DNA from: JAAYDY01 sp964500225
Lineage (GTDB): Bacteria > Planctomycetota > Phycisphaerae > FEN-1346 > JAACEH01
DNA: 53,561 bases
Reading direction: 5' to 3'
Assembly: GCA_964500225.1 (NCBI GenBank)
Contig: CAZCOA010000016.1
Coordinates: 1 to 53,561, forward strand
Position numbers and translations under genes: made by a program. Below the pieces are notes generated by a model. That model worked only from the letters and a program-made list of their open reading frames with translations. It was not told where the DNA came from and did no database searches. This document shows, one piece after another, positions 34,127 to 42,090 of the stretch. The number at the start of each line of letters is the position of its first letter. Within the stretch, counting starts at the first letter, position 1.

Positions 34127-34333
34127 CCGGAAAATGGCAGAAACAATGTCATTTGTGCCACAAAAATTCCGGAATTGCCATTTTTTGGGTCTTATCGAGT
34201 CGCTTCGCGATTGCGCGAGCCCGGACGATAGGGCTGCTCGGCATCGCCCCGGTCTCGATGGGCCCTGTCCGTGCGTCGCGTAGGGTACAATGGTCTGGCC
34301 GCAGGGCAGTGGCGGCAGACAAGGAGGCGACCG

Positions 34334-35062
34334 ATGCCCGACCGGCGACAGCACAGGGGGCCGCACCCGGAGGACGAGCGGCTGTTTGCGGCCGATGTGA
34401 CGCCGATCCTGCGCCGTGCCTGTGGCGACTTGACCATGCTTCTGGGCAAGGGATACGCCGAGAAGTCCTCGTTGACGCTGGTGGGCGACCGCTTTGCCCT
34501 GTCGGCCAGACAGCGCGTGGCCCTGATGCGGGCGGCGTGTGGCGATGAGATACGCGACGCGCGTCGCGCCCGGATGGTCCCCACGCAAAGCCTTCGCGGC
34601 GGGCGGCTGCTTCTGGACGGTTACAACGTGTTGACGACGGTCGAGGCGGCACTGGGCGGCGGGGTGATCCTGGCGTGCCGCGACGGCTGCTTCCGCGACA
34701 TGGCCAGCCTTCACGGCACCTACCGGAAAGTATCCGAAACGATCCCGGCCCTTGAGCTGTTGGGAGCGGCTCTTGCGGCCATCGGGCCCGCCGAGTGCCT
34801 TTGGTACCTCGACAGTCCGGTGTCGAACTCCGGACGCCTGAAGGTTCTGATGGACGAGGTGGCGGCCTCCCACGGCTGGCCGTGGCGCGTCGAGACCGTC
34901 ACGGACCCCGACCGTCGCCTGAGCCGGTCCGAGGCATGCGTGGCCACGTCCGATAGCGCGATTCTCGACCGGTGCCGACGCTGGCTGAACCTGGCCCGCG
35001 TCGTTATCGAGCAGTCGGTCCCGACGGCGTGGGTCCTCGATATGGAGTCGTCCGACGCCTGA
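34334..35062 (+). CDS. DUF434-type protein with NYN/PIN-like C-terminal half
   Basis: I recognise the N-terminal part as DUF434-like: ILRRACGDLTMLLGKGYAEK, LTLVGDRFALSARQRVALMR. The C-terminal half begins with LLLDGYNVL (92-100) and continues with LACRDGCFRDMASLHGTYRK, LWYLDSPVSNSGRL and a final AILDRCRRWLNLARVV helix. This pattern of a hydrophobic strand ending in D-x-x-N and a later acidic site recalls NYN/PIN nuclease folds, but no activity is known to me. The ATG at 34334 has AAGGAGG seven bases upstream; 242 residues. It stands alone between the KamA-like gene and tRNA-Arg. Confidence 0.75.
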   Translation: MPDRRQHRGPHPEDERLFAADVTPILRRACGDLTMLLGKGYAEKSSLTLVGDRFALSARQRVALMRAACGDEIRDARRARMVPTQSLRGGRLLLDGYNVLTTVEAALGGGVILACRDGCFRDMASLHGTYRKVSETIPALELLGAALAAIGPAECLWYLDSPVSNSGRLKVLMDEVAASHGWPWRVETVTDPDRRLSRSEACVATSDSAILDRCRRWLNLARVVIEQSVPTAWVLDMESSDA

Positions 35063-35113
35063 GTCGCTCTACGGGGGAGGATCTGGTCCAGGGAGAAACA
35101 GTTGCGGTTTTCC

Positions 35114-35142
35114 TTGATTGCGGGGCTGCCGCGGGGCATAAT
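35114..35142 (+). promoter_or_regulatory. Promoter of tRNA-Arg
   Basis: TTGATT (35114-35119) and CATAAT (35137-35142) with a 17-base spacer, start near 35149, about 30 bases before the mature tRNA. Confidence 0.65.
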
Positions 35143-35178
35143 AGCCCCATAAGGACAGTCCATGTCGGCTGACACGGC

Positions 35179-35255
35179 GCGCCCGTAGCTCAGTAGGATA
35201 GAGCGGCGGTTTCCTAAACCGCAGGTCACAGGTTCGAATCCTGTCGGGCGTACCA
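35179..35255 (+). tRNA. tRNA-Arg (anticodon CCT)
   Basis: A complete 77-base cloverleaf. The acceptor stem GCGCCCG/CGGGCGT has a G-U closing pair, the D stem is GCTC/GAGC, the anticodon stem GCGGT/ACCGC carries loop TTCCTAA with anticodon CCT, and the T arm is ACAGG/CCTGT with TTCGAAT. The discriminator is A and CCA is encoded. It reads AGG. No clear terminator follows, so it may be transcribed with the PHP gene 22 bases downstream. Confidence 0.97.
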
Positions 35256-35277
35256 TTTTTTACTCGGCGGTGAGGCG

Positions 35278-35925
35278 ATGATTGATTTCCACACGCACAC
35301 GTTTCTGAGCGACGGGGAACTGGGGCCGGCGGAACTGGTGCGTCGGGTGGAAATTCGTGGTTTCCGGGCCGTGGGTTTCGCGGATCACGTCGATAACGGC
35401 ACTCTGGAGCACACGTTGCCGCAACTGGTTCGTGCGGCACGGGAGTTGAGCGAGGCCATGACGATGAAGGTGCTGGCGGGGTGTGAGTTGACGCACTGCC
35501 GGCCGCAGCACATCGCTCGTCTGGCGGCCCGTGCTCGCGAGCTGGGGGCCGAGGTGGTCATCTGCCACGGCGAATCGCCCGTGGAGCCGGTGTTGCCGGG
35601 GACGAACCGCGCGGCGATCGAGGCCGGAGTGGACATTCTGGCGCATCCCGGGATGATTACCGAGGCGGACGCGGCGGAGGCGGCCCGGCGGGGCGTGCTG
35701 CTGGAAATCAGCGGCCGCCGGGGGCACAGCCTGACCAACGCCCACGTGGCGACCACGGCCTTGCGGGTGGGGGCGAAGCTGGTGTTTGGTTCGGACGCCC
35801 ATGCGGTGAGCGATTTCTACGACCGCGCCGGGGCCGAGCAAGTGCTGCTGGGGGCGGGCCTGTCGGCTGCCCAGGTGGCGGCGGCTTTCGCCAACGCCGA
35901 GCAGCTTTCCGGCCTGGCAGTGTGA
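35278..35925 (+). CDS. PHP-domain metal-dependent phosphoesterase
   Basis: The PHP fold (as in histidinol phosphatase and the polymerase proofreading domain) hydrolyses phosphoesters with two or three metals. Ligand motifs are visible: HTHTFLSDGEL (residues 5-15), FADHVDN, the glutamate in LAGCELTHC, ICHGES, LAHPGMI and the C-terminal FGSDAHAVSDFYD. The 215 residues are just the catalytic domain. The ATG at 35278 gives MIDFHTHT, the usual PHP opening. The substrate is unknown; no histidine-pathway gene is adjacent. Confidence 0.88.
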   Translation: MIDFHTHTFLSDGELGPAELVRRVEIRGFRAVGFADHVDNGTLEHTLPQLVRAARELSEAMTMKVLAGCELTHCRPQHIARLAARARELGAEVVICHGESPVEPVLPGTNRAAIEAGVDILAHPGMITEADAAEAARRGVLLEISGRRGHSLTNAHVATTALRVGAKLVFGSDAHAVSDFYDRAGAEQVLLGAGLSAAQVAAAFANAEQLSGLAV

Positions 35926-36000
35926 CGCGAGTCACTACGATTTTTGCAGGCATGCCGTTATCCTGATCCGCACTGTGTGACGCGACCGCTTGCTCGACCT

Positions 36001-36025
36001 CGATGCCGGGGCGTCGCTGTTTTTT
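36001..36025 (+). terminator. Intrinsic terminator after the PHP gene
   Basis: CGATGC (36001-36006) pairs with GCGTCG (36011-36016, one G-U) around CGGG, followed by CTG and six T (36020-36025). A smaller hairpin, GTGAC-GCGA-GTCAC (35922-35935), overlaps the PHP stop and is followed by five T at 35941-35945. Confidence 0.5.
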
Positions 36026-36028
36026 GCT

Positions 36029-36057
36029 TTGTTATTGGCGGAGGGATGCGGTAGCAT
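36029..36057 (+). promoter_or_regulatory. Promoter of the membrane-anchored helical-repeat gene
   Basis: TTGTTA (36029-36034) and TAGCAT (36052-36057) with a 17-base spacer, directly after the terminator. Start near 36064, leader about 75 bases. Confidence 0.5.
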
Positions 36058-36141
36058 TTTGGTTTCATGGGGCGTGCCGCGCCGTACAGGGGCGGCGCGA
36101 TGCTTAGCCACTAGGACCGCATCTGACATGGAGTGCCGCAG

Positions 36142-36939
36142 GTGAAATCCGAAGAACGACATGATCTGGCGACGAACGAACTGGCAAAGGCGGTCGGCGG
36201 TGTGGTGGCGCAGACGCGCAACTATACGACGCACCTCCTGGTGGGGCTGATCGTAGTGGTGGCCCTGTGCTGGGGCGGGTATGAGTGGTACAAGAAGTCG
36301 CAGCAGGCGAATCTGGAACAGGGGATGGCGTTGATGACGGCCCTGACGGCCGGCGGGGGAAACCGCGAGTCGCCGCTGTCGGCAGCCGAACTGCTGGATA
36401 TTCAGATCAAGGAGCTGGAGAAGTACATTGCCTCGTATCCCGACGCGAAGACGGTAAACCTGGCGAAGTTCAGCCGTGCGGGCCTGCTGTACGATCGAGG
36501 GCTGGTCGCGCGGGCGGACCGGGCCGAGGTGGCCGAGGCCGAGAAGTTCTTTTCCGAGGCGGCCAAGGCGTTCGACGAGCTCAAGGGCGTTGAAGGCGAC
36601 ATCGGCGAACTGGCCGAGTTGGGCAGCGCGTGTGCGGCGAAGGCCCTGGGCCGCCGGGACGAGGCTGTGAGTCGGCTGACGGCGTTGGCGGCCGTGACCA
36701 ACTCGGCGGCGGCGAAGCTGGCCCAGGAGCGGTTGAGCGTGCTCGGCGATCACGTGCCGCTGGTGATCGCGCCGGACAAAGAGCCGCAGAAGAAGACGGA
36801 GGACGGTGCGGCGGCGAATGAGTCGCCGAAGGCCGAGAAGGCCGCGGAGGAGGAGACGGCGAAGGCAGCTCCGGCGGAGGAGGGGGCGGCGACGACTCCA
36901 GCGGCCCAGCAGACGCCGGTCGAGACACCGCAGCCCTAG
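36142..36939 (+). CDS. Membrane-anchored helical-repeat protein (YfgM/TPR-like)
   Basis: Not assignable to a named gene. The 265-residue protein has a short cytoplasmic N-terminus, one membrane segment (THLLVGLIVVVALCWGGYEW, about residues 30-49) and an exported helical part with TPR-like pairs (ELLDIQIKELEKYIASYPDAK, AEKFFSEAAKAFDELKG, GSACAAKALGRRDEAVSRL). It then has a low-complexity tail rich in Glu, Lys, Ala and Pro. The topology recalls YfgM, an inner-membrane chaperone partner. I prefer the GTG at 36142 because GGAG lies eight bases upstream; a GTG three codons earlier (36133) overlaps that site. Its link to the following corrinoid gene is unclear. Confidence 0.75.
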   Translation: MKSEERHDLATNELAKAVGGVVAQTRNYTTHLLVGLIVVVALCWGGYEWYKKSQQANLEQGMALMTALTAGGGNRESPLSAAELLDIQIKELEKYIASYPDAKTVNLAKFSRAGLLYDRGLVARADRAEVAEAEKFFSEAAKAFDELKGVEGDIGELAELGSACAAKALGRRDEAVSRLTALAAVTNSAAAKLAQERLSVLGDHVPLVIAPDKEPQKKTEDGAAANESPKAEKAAEEETAKAAPAEEGAATTPAAQQTPVETPQP

Positions 36940-36950
36940 GGTCAATGCGC

Positions 36951-36977
36951 GGCAGGCACCGCAGTGGTGTGCCTGCC
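36951..36977 (+). terminator. 9-bp hairpin between the helical-repeat and corrinoid genes
   Basis: GGCAGGCAC (36951-36959) pairs with GTGCCTGCC (36969-36977) across a nine-base loop, 12 bases after the stop codon. There is no U-tract, so it may be an RNA-processing or partial termination element. Confidence 0.45.
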
Positions 36978-37014
36978 TTGGAACAGAGCTGTTTCTGGGA
37001 TAGGGAGAGAAGCG

Positions 37015-37641
37015 ATGGCGGATCTGGCAGGCATCAGCGCGGCTCTTCAGAAGGGCGACCGCAATACGGTGCAGAAGCTGGTTCAAGCTGCAGTGGATGA
37101 GGGGGTGGCTCCGCAGACGATCCTCGAAGAGGGCCTCATTGCCGGCATGAGCATCATTGGCGGCAAGTTCAAACGGAACGAGGTGTACGTTCCGGAGGTG
37201 CTGATCGCGGCCCGCGCGATGCACGGCGGCATGAGCATCCTGGAGCCGGTGCTGGCGAAGGCGGGCGTTCAGCCGGCCGGCCACGTGGTCCTGGGCACGG
37301 TCAAGGGCGACCTGCACGACATCGGCAAGAACCTGGTGGGCATGATGCTCAAGGGCGGCGGTTTCGCGGTCGAGGACATCGGCACCGATGCCGACGCGCA
37401 GAAGTTTGTCGCCGCGGCCAAGGCCAAGGGCAAGTGCGTCGTGGCCATGTCGGCGCTGCTGACGACGACCATGCCGCAGATGGCCGAAGTGATCAAGGCC
37501 CTGAAGGCGGCCGGCCTGAACGTCAAGACGATGATCGGCGGCGCGCCGGTGACGCAAAGCTATGCCGACGAGATCGGCGCCGACGGGTATGCCCCGGATG
37601 CGGCTTCGGCCGTGGACGTGGCCAAGAGCCTGATTGGCTGA
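37015..37641 (+). CDS. Corrinoid (B12-binding) methyltransferase-type protein
   Basis: Carries a methyl group on cobalamin between a methyltransferase and an acceptor. The 208-residue protein has the helical B12 cap domain (about 1-85, with EEGLIAGMSIIGGKFKRNEVY and VPEVLIAARAMHGG) and the Rossmann-like binding domain. The cobalt ligand is H101 in DLHDIGKNLV; the nucleotide-tail motifs MSALLTTTM and MIGGAPVT are present. The organisation matches MtbC/MtmC/MttC-type two-domain proteins and the MetH B12 region. The ATG at 37015 has a GGGAGAG site. No methyltransferase partner or reactivase is in the window, so its pathway is unknown. Confidence 0.88.
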   Translation: MADLAGISAALQKGDRNTVQKLVQAAVDEGVAPQTILEEGLIAGMSIIGGKFKRNEVYVPEVLIAARAMHGGMSILEPVLAKAGVQPAGHVVLGTVKGDLHDIGKNLVGMMLKGGGFAVEDIGTDADAQKFVAAAKAKGKCVVAMSALLTTTMPQMAEVIKALKAAGLNVKTMIGGAPVTQSYADEIGADGYAPDAASAVDVAKSLIG

Positions 37642-37734
37642 GCCGTGGCGGTCCAATGCTTAGACGACTTCGGGGACAGTCGGCCCATGTACCGGCTGTC
37701 CCCGCCGTCTTGTTCCGAGGACGATCCGAGAACC

Positions 37735-38799
37735 ATGGACGATCATCTCGACGAGAATCCGCCTCCGATCAACGGCGCCGACGAAGCCGAGGTGCTGGAA
37801 GACGATTTCGGCGACGAGGAAACGGGTGCCACCGAAGTAATCGAACTGCGCATCCGGCCGGTGCATGGCGGGCGGCGGCTCGATAGTTTTCTGGCGCGGC
37901 GGTTCAGCGATCGGTCGCGGGCGTTCTTTCAGAAGCTGATTCGCCAGGGGCAGGTGTCCGTCAACGGACGCAAGGTCAAACCGTCGTGCGAGATCACCGG
38001 AGGCGACGTGGTGCACGTCGAACTGCCGCCGCCGGAGAAACGCGAGGTGGTGCCGGAGAACATTCCCCTCGACATTCTGTACGAGGACGACTTCTTCGTG
38101 GTCATCAACAAACCGCACAATATGATCGTGCATCCGGCTCGGGGCAACTGGGGCGGGACGCTGGTCAACGCGCTGGCGTATCATTTCGAGCACCTCAGCG
38201 GGCTGAACGGTCCGGAGCGGCCGGGCATTGTGCATCGACTGGACCGCGACACGACGGGGGTGATCGTGGTGGCGAAGAACGACCTGGCCCACTCGCAGAT
38301 TGCGCGCCAGTGGGAAAATCGTCGCGTGCGGAAGGAGTATCTGGCCTTGGCTGAAGGGCGGCCGCAGTGCGATGCCGATGTGATCGACCGGCCGATCGGG
38401 CGGCACCCGAAGGTCCGCGAGAAGATGGCCGTGGACGGACTCAACGCCCGCGACGCGGTGACGCATTACGAGGTGCGGCGGCGGTACGGGCCGTTTACGG
38501 CCATTGTGGCGCGGCCCCGGACGGGGCGCACCCACCAGATTCGTGTGCACCTGGCGAGTATCGGCTGCCGCATCCTGGCGGATTCGATGTACTCGCCGCG
38601 AGCGGTGTTCACGCTGGGCGACATCACGGGGCGGCAGGAGGATCGGGCCCAGGTGCTGCTGGAGCGGCAGGCGCTGCACGCCCGGTGGCTGTCGTTCTGG
38701 CACCCGATCACGGGCAAACTGATGGAGTTCGAGGCCCCGGTGCCCGAGGACATGGCCCGGACGATGGCGGCGCTGGAGGCGCACTATCCCGGCGAATGA
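37735..38799 (+). CDS. RluD/RluC-family 23S rRNA pseudouridine synthase
   Basis: Isomerises specific uridines in 23S rRNA. An acidic N-terminal stretch of about 40 residues (DEAEVLEDDFGDEETGATE) precedes an S4 RNA-binding domain (RRLDSFLARRFSDRSRAFFQ, GQVSVNGRKVKPS). The catalytic domain follows with the active-site motif HRLDRDTTGVIVVAKN, RVRKEYLALAEG and RPRTGRTHQIRVHLASIG. The ATG at 37735 gives 354 residues but has only a weak ribosome-binding site; in-frame starts at 37645 (GTG) or 37687 (ATG) would lengthen a non-conserved leader. The target uridines cannot be read from sequence. Confidence 0.9.
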   Translation: MDDHLDENPPPINGADEAEVLEDDFGDEETGATEVIELRIRPVHGGRRLDSFLARRFSDRSRAFFQKLIRQGQVSVNGRKVKPSCEITGGDVVHVELPPPEKREVVPENIPLDILYEDDFFVVINKPHNMIVHPARGNWGGTLVNALAYHFEHLSGLNGPERPGIVHRLDRDTTGVIVVAKNDLAHSQIARQWENRRVRKEYLALAEGRPQCDADVIDRPIGRHPKVREKMAVDGLNARDAVTHYEVRRRYGPFTAIVARPRTGRTHQIRVHLASIGCRILADSMYSPRAVFTLGDITGRQEDRAQVLLERQALHARWLSFWHPITGKLMEFEAPVPEDMARTMAALEAHYPGE

Positions 38800-38861
38800 G
38801 CGGGGCGGCGCAACAGAGCGACGAAGGGGCCTGCGGCGGCGATTTTCGCAGGCAATTGGGC

Positions 38862-38889
38862 TTGGCATTTCACGCCGGCTCGGTATAAT
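38862..38889 (+). promoter_or_regulatory. Promoter of tRNA-Val
   Basis: TTGGCA (38862-38867) and a perfect TATAAT (38884-38889) with a 16-base spacer. The start would be about 38897, only a few bases before the mature tRNA. Confidence 0.75.
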
Positions 38890-38900
38890 ACGGGCGTTTT

Positions 38901-38977
38901 GGGCGTTTAGCTCAGCTGGCTAGAGCGCATGGATCACACCCATGAGGTCGGGGGTTCGAGTCCCTCAACGCCCACCA
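38901..38977 (+). tRNA. tRNA-Val (anticodon CAC)
   Basis: A complete 77-base cloverleaf. The acceptor stem is GGGCGTT/AACGCCC, the D stem GCTC/GAGC, the anticodon stem CATGG/CCATG with loop ATCACAC and anticodon CAC, and the T stem GGGGG/CCCTC (one G-U) with TTCGAGT. The discriminator is A and CCA is encoded. Position 32 is A, which is less usual. It reads GTG. Confidence 0.96.
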
Positions 38978-38991
38978 TCGAATCTCAACGA

Positions 38992-39032
38992 GCGAGGAAC
39001 GTCAGTCGCCGCGGCGTTCCTCGCGTTTTTTT
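38992..39032 (+). terminator. Intrinsic terminator of tRNA-Val
   Basis: GCGAGGAACG (38992-39001) pairs with CGTTCCTCGC (39015-39024), then G and seven T (39026-39032). It lies 15 bases from the end of the convergent gspM gene. Confidence 0.88.
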
Positions 39033-39047
39033 AGGGGGGCTGTCGCG

Positions 39048-39515
39048 TCAGCTTTCCGGGCTTCCGATTTCGAGGGTCCACTTGAATTCCGAAGGAGCGT
39101 TGCCGGACGACCGCGAAGCGTCGATGCTGCGGACGGTGAGGTATTTGTGCTGCTGTCGGATGGCGCCCAGGAGCTGGCCCATCGTGTCGATGGTGAGCTT
39201 GGGGAAGATGACCGAGTGCCGCGTCTGGCCGCGGACGGAACCCTGTTTGGTGATTTCGGGATTGTCGATGCCGAGTTGCTTGGCCAGCTCGGACATGACG
39301 GTGGGCAGATCGACGGACTTGGGCTGATTCTGAACGAGCCTTTTGGCGGCCTCGCGCGTGTCAACGAACTGCTGTCGGACGGCTTGGCTGCTATTCCATT
39401 GTTCGAGGGCGGCCTCGCAGGCGGCCTTGGCGTCGCTTTGCCGCAACGCCATGACCACCAGGAACACCAGGGCGCAAACGGTGAAGGCCAGGGCGACAAG
39501 GAATGGTTTGCTCAC
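39048..39515 (-). CDS. gspM: GspM-like type II secretion protein
   Basis: The M component of the secretion platform is a small bitopic protein that pairs with GspL. This 155-residue protein has one N-terminal membrane segment (FLVALAFTVCALVFLVVMAL), a short helix and a ferredoxin-like periplasmic domain (HSVIFPKLTIDTMGQLLGAI, KYLTVRSIDASR). Sequence similarity to named GspM proteins is weak and the call rests mostly on topology and on its place after gspL in the operon. The start is a GTG at 39515 with AGGAG upstream. Confidence 0.7.
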   Translation of the reverse strand: MSKPFLVALAFTVCALVFLVVMALRQSDAKAACEAALEQWNSSQAVRQQFVDTREAAKRLVQNQPKSVDLPTVMSELAKQLGIDNPEITKQGSVRGQTRHSVIFPKLTIDTMGQLLGAIRQQHKYLTVRSIDASRSSGNAPSEFKWTLEIGSPES

Positions 39516-39536
39516 GGCGGGGTTCTCCTGCGTTCT

Positions 39537-40952
39537 CTATTTCTTCTCGGTCGGCGTGATCAGGAAATCAAACTCGGCCCGGTTGTTGTCGCGCGGATCG
39601 GTCTGCACTTTTCGCGTTTCACAGTCGAACAGCGGTGACTCGTCCAGCAGGGCCCGTAATTGCGTGGCGGCCTCGTAGGTATTGGCCTTGCCGCGCAGGC
39701 TGATGGCCGAGGGGTTGACCGTCACACGCTGGTACTCCACGTCGATTCCTTCGGGCACCTTGGTGGCCTGCTGGGCGAACTGGGCCAGCAGGTCGGTTAC
39801 GTCCACGTTGGCCTGGGCTTGTTCGATCTGTGTCTGGAGCTTGCTGATCTGCTGTTTCAACTGAGGAGCGAAGTAGGCCATGTCGTCGGGGCGGCGGCCT
39901 TCGACGCGGTAGGTCGTCCAGAACGTGTCGGCTGCCTGGTGAATCTCGTCCAGGCGGCGATGGTAGTCGGACGCACGGATCAGGCAGAACACGCCGCCAA
40001 CCAGGAAGCAGATGCCCAGCAGGGCCACCGCCCAGACCGACAGTAGGGAAATGGCCTGAGCGGTTTCTCGCGGCTCAAACGCTTCGATCCGGAACGTCAG
40101 CGGCCGCGGTCCGCCACGGGCCATGAGCAGAGCCACACCGGCCGCCAGCGGCCAGTAGAGCATGCGTCCGGCGCCCTCGACGGCGGGCGGGGCGATGCGG
40201 CGGTGGGGGCAGCCGATGTCCTGGGCGGCTGCGGCGGCCAGTGTGTCGGCGGCTTCACCGCCGAAGCTGACGATGGCCTCCGGCGGCGGGAACCCAGGAA
40301 CGGCAAGGACCATGCGGCGGAATTCCTGAAGCGGCCGGCCGGCAGCCTCGGTGGCCCAGGCGAAACTGACCATGCGGCGGCGGGCCCACAGGACGCCCTT
40401 ATAGATCATCGCCATGTCCACGACCTTGTCGTCGCCGGTGATGGTGACGACGGGCTTCTCGGCTAGGTCGGCTGCCAAGGTTTGAAGCAGGCCGACGTGT
40501 CCGACGATATCCGGAGGCATGTACTCCGGCGAGAAACCTCGCTGCTCCCACGGATCGAGCAGTGCGTGCATCCGTTGTTTGCTGATGGCCCAGGCCAACA
40601 CGTGGCTGGCATCGGCTCGCTGCTCAATAACCTGGCTGGACGCCAGGAGGTCCGCCGCCGCGACGTCCAGGTCGTCTTCCAGTTCGAACTTCAGCGTACT
40701 GCGAATCTGGGACACATTCGTAAACGGCATCCAAAGATCGCGAAGGCTGTAGTCCTGCCAGTTGACCAGGAGGGCCAGGCCGACGTTTTCGACGCCTCGC
40801 TGTCGCACCAGGGTCATGGCCTCTTCGAGGCCGTCGGTTCCCTGCAACGGCTGCGAGACCAGTTCGACGAGGCGCACCGTGTCGCCGGCCGGCTGGGCGC
40901 GGGCCAGTTGGACGCGGTCGGGAAGGATTTGAACGGCTACCATCTCGGGCAC
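39537..40952 (-). CDS. gspL: GspL-like type II secretion protein
   Basis: GspL links the cytoplasmic ATPase GspE to the inner-membrane platform. The 471-residue protein has an actin-like N-terminal domain of PilM type (VAVQILPDRVQLARAQ, RSTLKFELEDDLD, YMPPDIVGHVGLLQTLA, DMAMIYKGVLWARRRMV). One membrane segment follows (SLLSVWAVALLGICFLVGGVF, about 300-325), then a coiled coil (LKQQISKLQTQIEQAQA) and a periplasmic ferredoxin-like domain. This PilM-plus-PilN layout is that of GspL. The GTG at 40952 with AGGAGA six bases upstream is the start. It is nine bases after gspK. Confidence 0.8.
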   Translation of the reverse strand: MPEMVAVQILPDRVQLARAQPAGDTVRLVELVSQPLQGTDGLEEAMTLVRQRGVENVGLALLVNWQDYSLRDLWMPFTNVSQIRSTLKFELEDDLDVAAADLLASSQVIEQRADASHVLAWAISKQRMHALLDPWEQRGFSPEYMPPDIVGHVGLLQTLAADLAEKPVVTITGDDKVVDMAMIYKGVLWARRRMVSFAWATEAAGRPLQEFRRMVLAVPGFPPPEAIVSFGGEAADTLAAAAAQDIGCPHRRIAPPAVEGAGRMLYWPLAAGVALLMARGGPRPLTFRIEAFEPRETAQAISLLSVWAVALLGICFLVGGVFCLIRASDYHRRLDEIHQAADTFWTTYRVEGRRPDDMAYFAPQLKQQISKLQTQIEQAQANVDVTDLLAQFAQQATKVPEGIDVEYQRVTVNPSAISLRGKANTYEAATQLRALLDESPLFDCETRKVQTDPRDNNRAEFDFLITPTEKK

Positions 40953-40961
40953 GTGATTCTC

Positions 40962-42089
40962 CTACAGTTCGTTGCGTCGCCAGAGGGTGTACAGGGCGCC
41001 GCCCTGGCGTCGTTCGACGATGATCGTGCTTCGGACCGTGCGGATCGGGCCGGAGTCGTCCACCGATCCGGAATCGTTCAGGCGGTGTTCGGCCGCCGTG
41101 GCGATGATGCGAAACCGGGTGCTGTTGAGGCGGACTTCCGCCTGCAACTGCCGGGCCTCTTCGCGGGTGAGGCTCTCGATGTTGCCCAATTGCGAAACGT
41201 TCATGAACGGTTCCTCGTTGCGCAGCACGAGGATTTCGTCCACCGTATCCGGGCGGCCGCGCAGGGTCTCCACGTCGTGCAGGAGAACCTCACGGCCCGC
41301 CGTGTTGATGTTCGGCAGGTTGCTGCGCCACATGGTGACCTGGTCGATGAACCGGACGATGACCTTCGGGCCGGTGGGGTCGAGGGGGTTGTCGCGTTCG
41401 ATGTACGCCCGCTCGATGGCATAGCGGTCCTCGTCGCTGAGGCCGGGGACATGGGTGAAATCGTCGAGCCACAGCGGCACGAGTTCCTGATTCTGCTGCG
41501 TTTGCCGGGACTGTTGCGGGTTGCCGGCATTCTGCTGGGCCTGCTGCTCGGCTTTCTGCTCTTCCTCGGTCAGATCGAGGAAGACGGCGTCTTCGGTGCG
41601 GCGCACGGCGGCTTCTTCGGCGATGGCCCGGGCAAGGCGGTCGGCGACGCCGCCGTCGAGGCCGCAGGCCTGGGCGAACTCGATGAACCGCTGGATGCTC
41701 TTTTCCAGCAGGGCGGAATCCTCCTGAAGCAGCGGCTGGAGGCTGTAGAAACGCGAGCAGTCCTCGATGTGGACTGTCAGGCGGATGATATGCTTGTTGT
41801 CCAGGGGGATGTCGAAGTACTTGTCGGCCGCCCACTCGTCCTGCAATGTGTCTTGGGCGGTGGCGGCCATGGGTTCTTCGAGCATTCGCATGGCCAGTCC
41901 CGGGGCGGCGTCCAGCGCACGCTTCAACTGACGGACGCGGATGTAGTCGCGGATCTGCTTGTATTCCAGCGTGGTGTTGAGCTGGAGTTGCGACACGATC
42001 AGGGTGATGGCCATGATTGTGACGACGGTGATCAGCAGGGCGACCCCGCGGCGTCTGGACGACGAAGATGGGCGCGATCCCGGCTTCAT
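40962..42089 (-). CDS. gspK: Type II secretion minor pseudopilin GspK
   Basis: Large minor pseudopilin that caps the pseudopilus tip. The prepilin segment RRRG-VALLITVVTIMAITLIV lacks Glu at +5, as is normal for GspK. The body contains the helical insert domain (CSRFYSLQPLL, GVADRLARAIAE, FTHVPGLSDEDR) and NINTAGREVL, all family features. A Gln-rich loop (EEEQKAEQQAQQNAGNPQQ) lies near residues 180-205. It has 375 residues and starts at an ATG one base after the gspJ stop. Confidence 0.88.
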   Translation of the reverse strand: MKPGSRPSSSSRRRGVALLITVVTIMAITLIVSQLQLNTTLEYKQIRDYIRVRQLKRALDAAPGLAMRMLEEPMAATAQDTLQDEWAADKYFDIPLDNKHIIRLTVHIEDCSRFYSLQPLLQEDSALLEKSIQRFIEFAQACGLDGGVADRLARAIAEEAAVRRTEDAVFLDLTEEEQKAEQQAQQNAGNPQQSRQTQQNQELVPLWLDDFTHVPGLSDEDRYAIERAYIERDNPLDPTGPKVIVRFIDQVTMWRSNLPNINTAGREVLLHDVETLRGRPDTVDEILVLRNEEPFMNVSQLGNIESLTREEARQLQAEVRLNSTRFRIIATAAEHRLNDSGSVDDSGPIRTVRSTIIVERRQGGALYTLWRRNEL

Positions 42090-42090
42090 G

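Noticed and set aside
35920..35985. GTGTGACGCGA occurring twice about 55 bases apart
   Set aside because: Only two 11-base copies, one overlapping a stop codon; no array or further copies.
38901..39032. tRNA-Val as an integration site with the secretion operon as an island
   Set aside because: No repeated tRNA 3' end, integrase or composition change is seen, and a normal terminator closes the tRNA unit.
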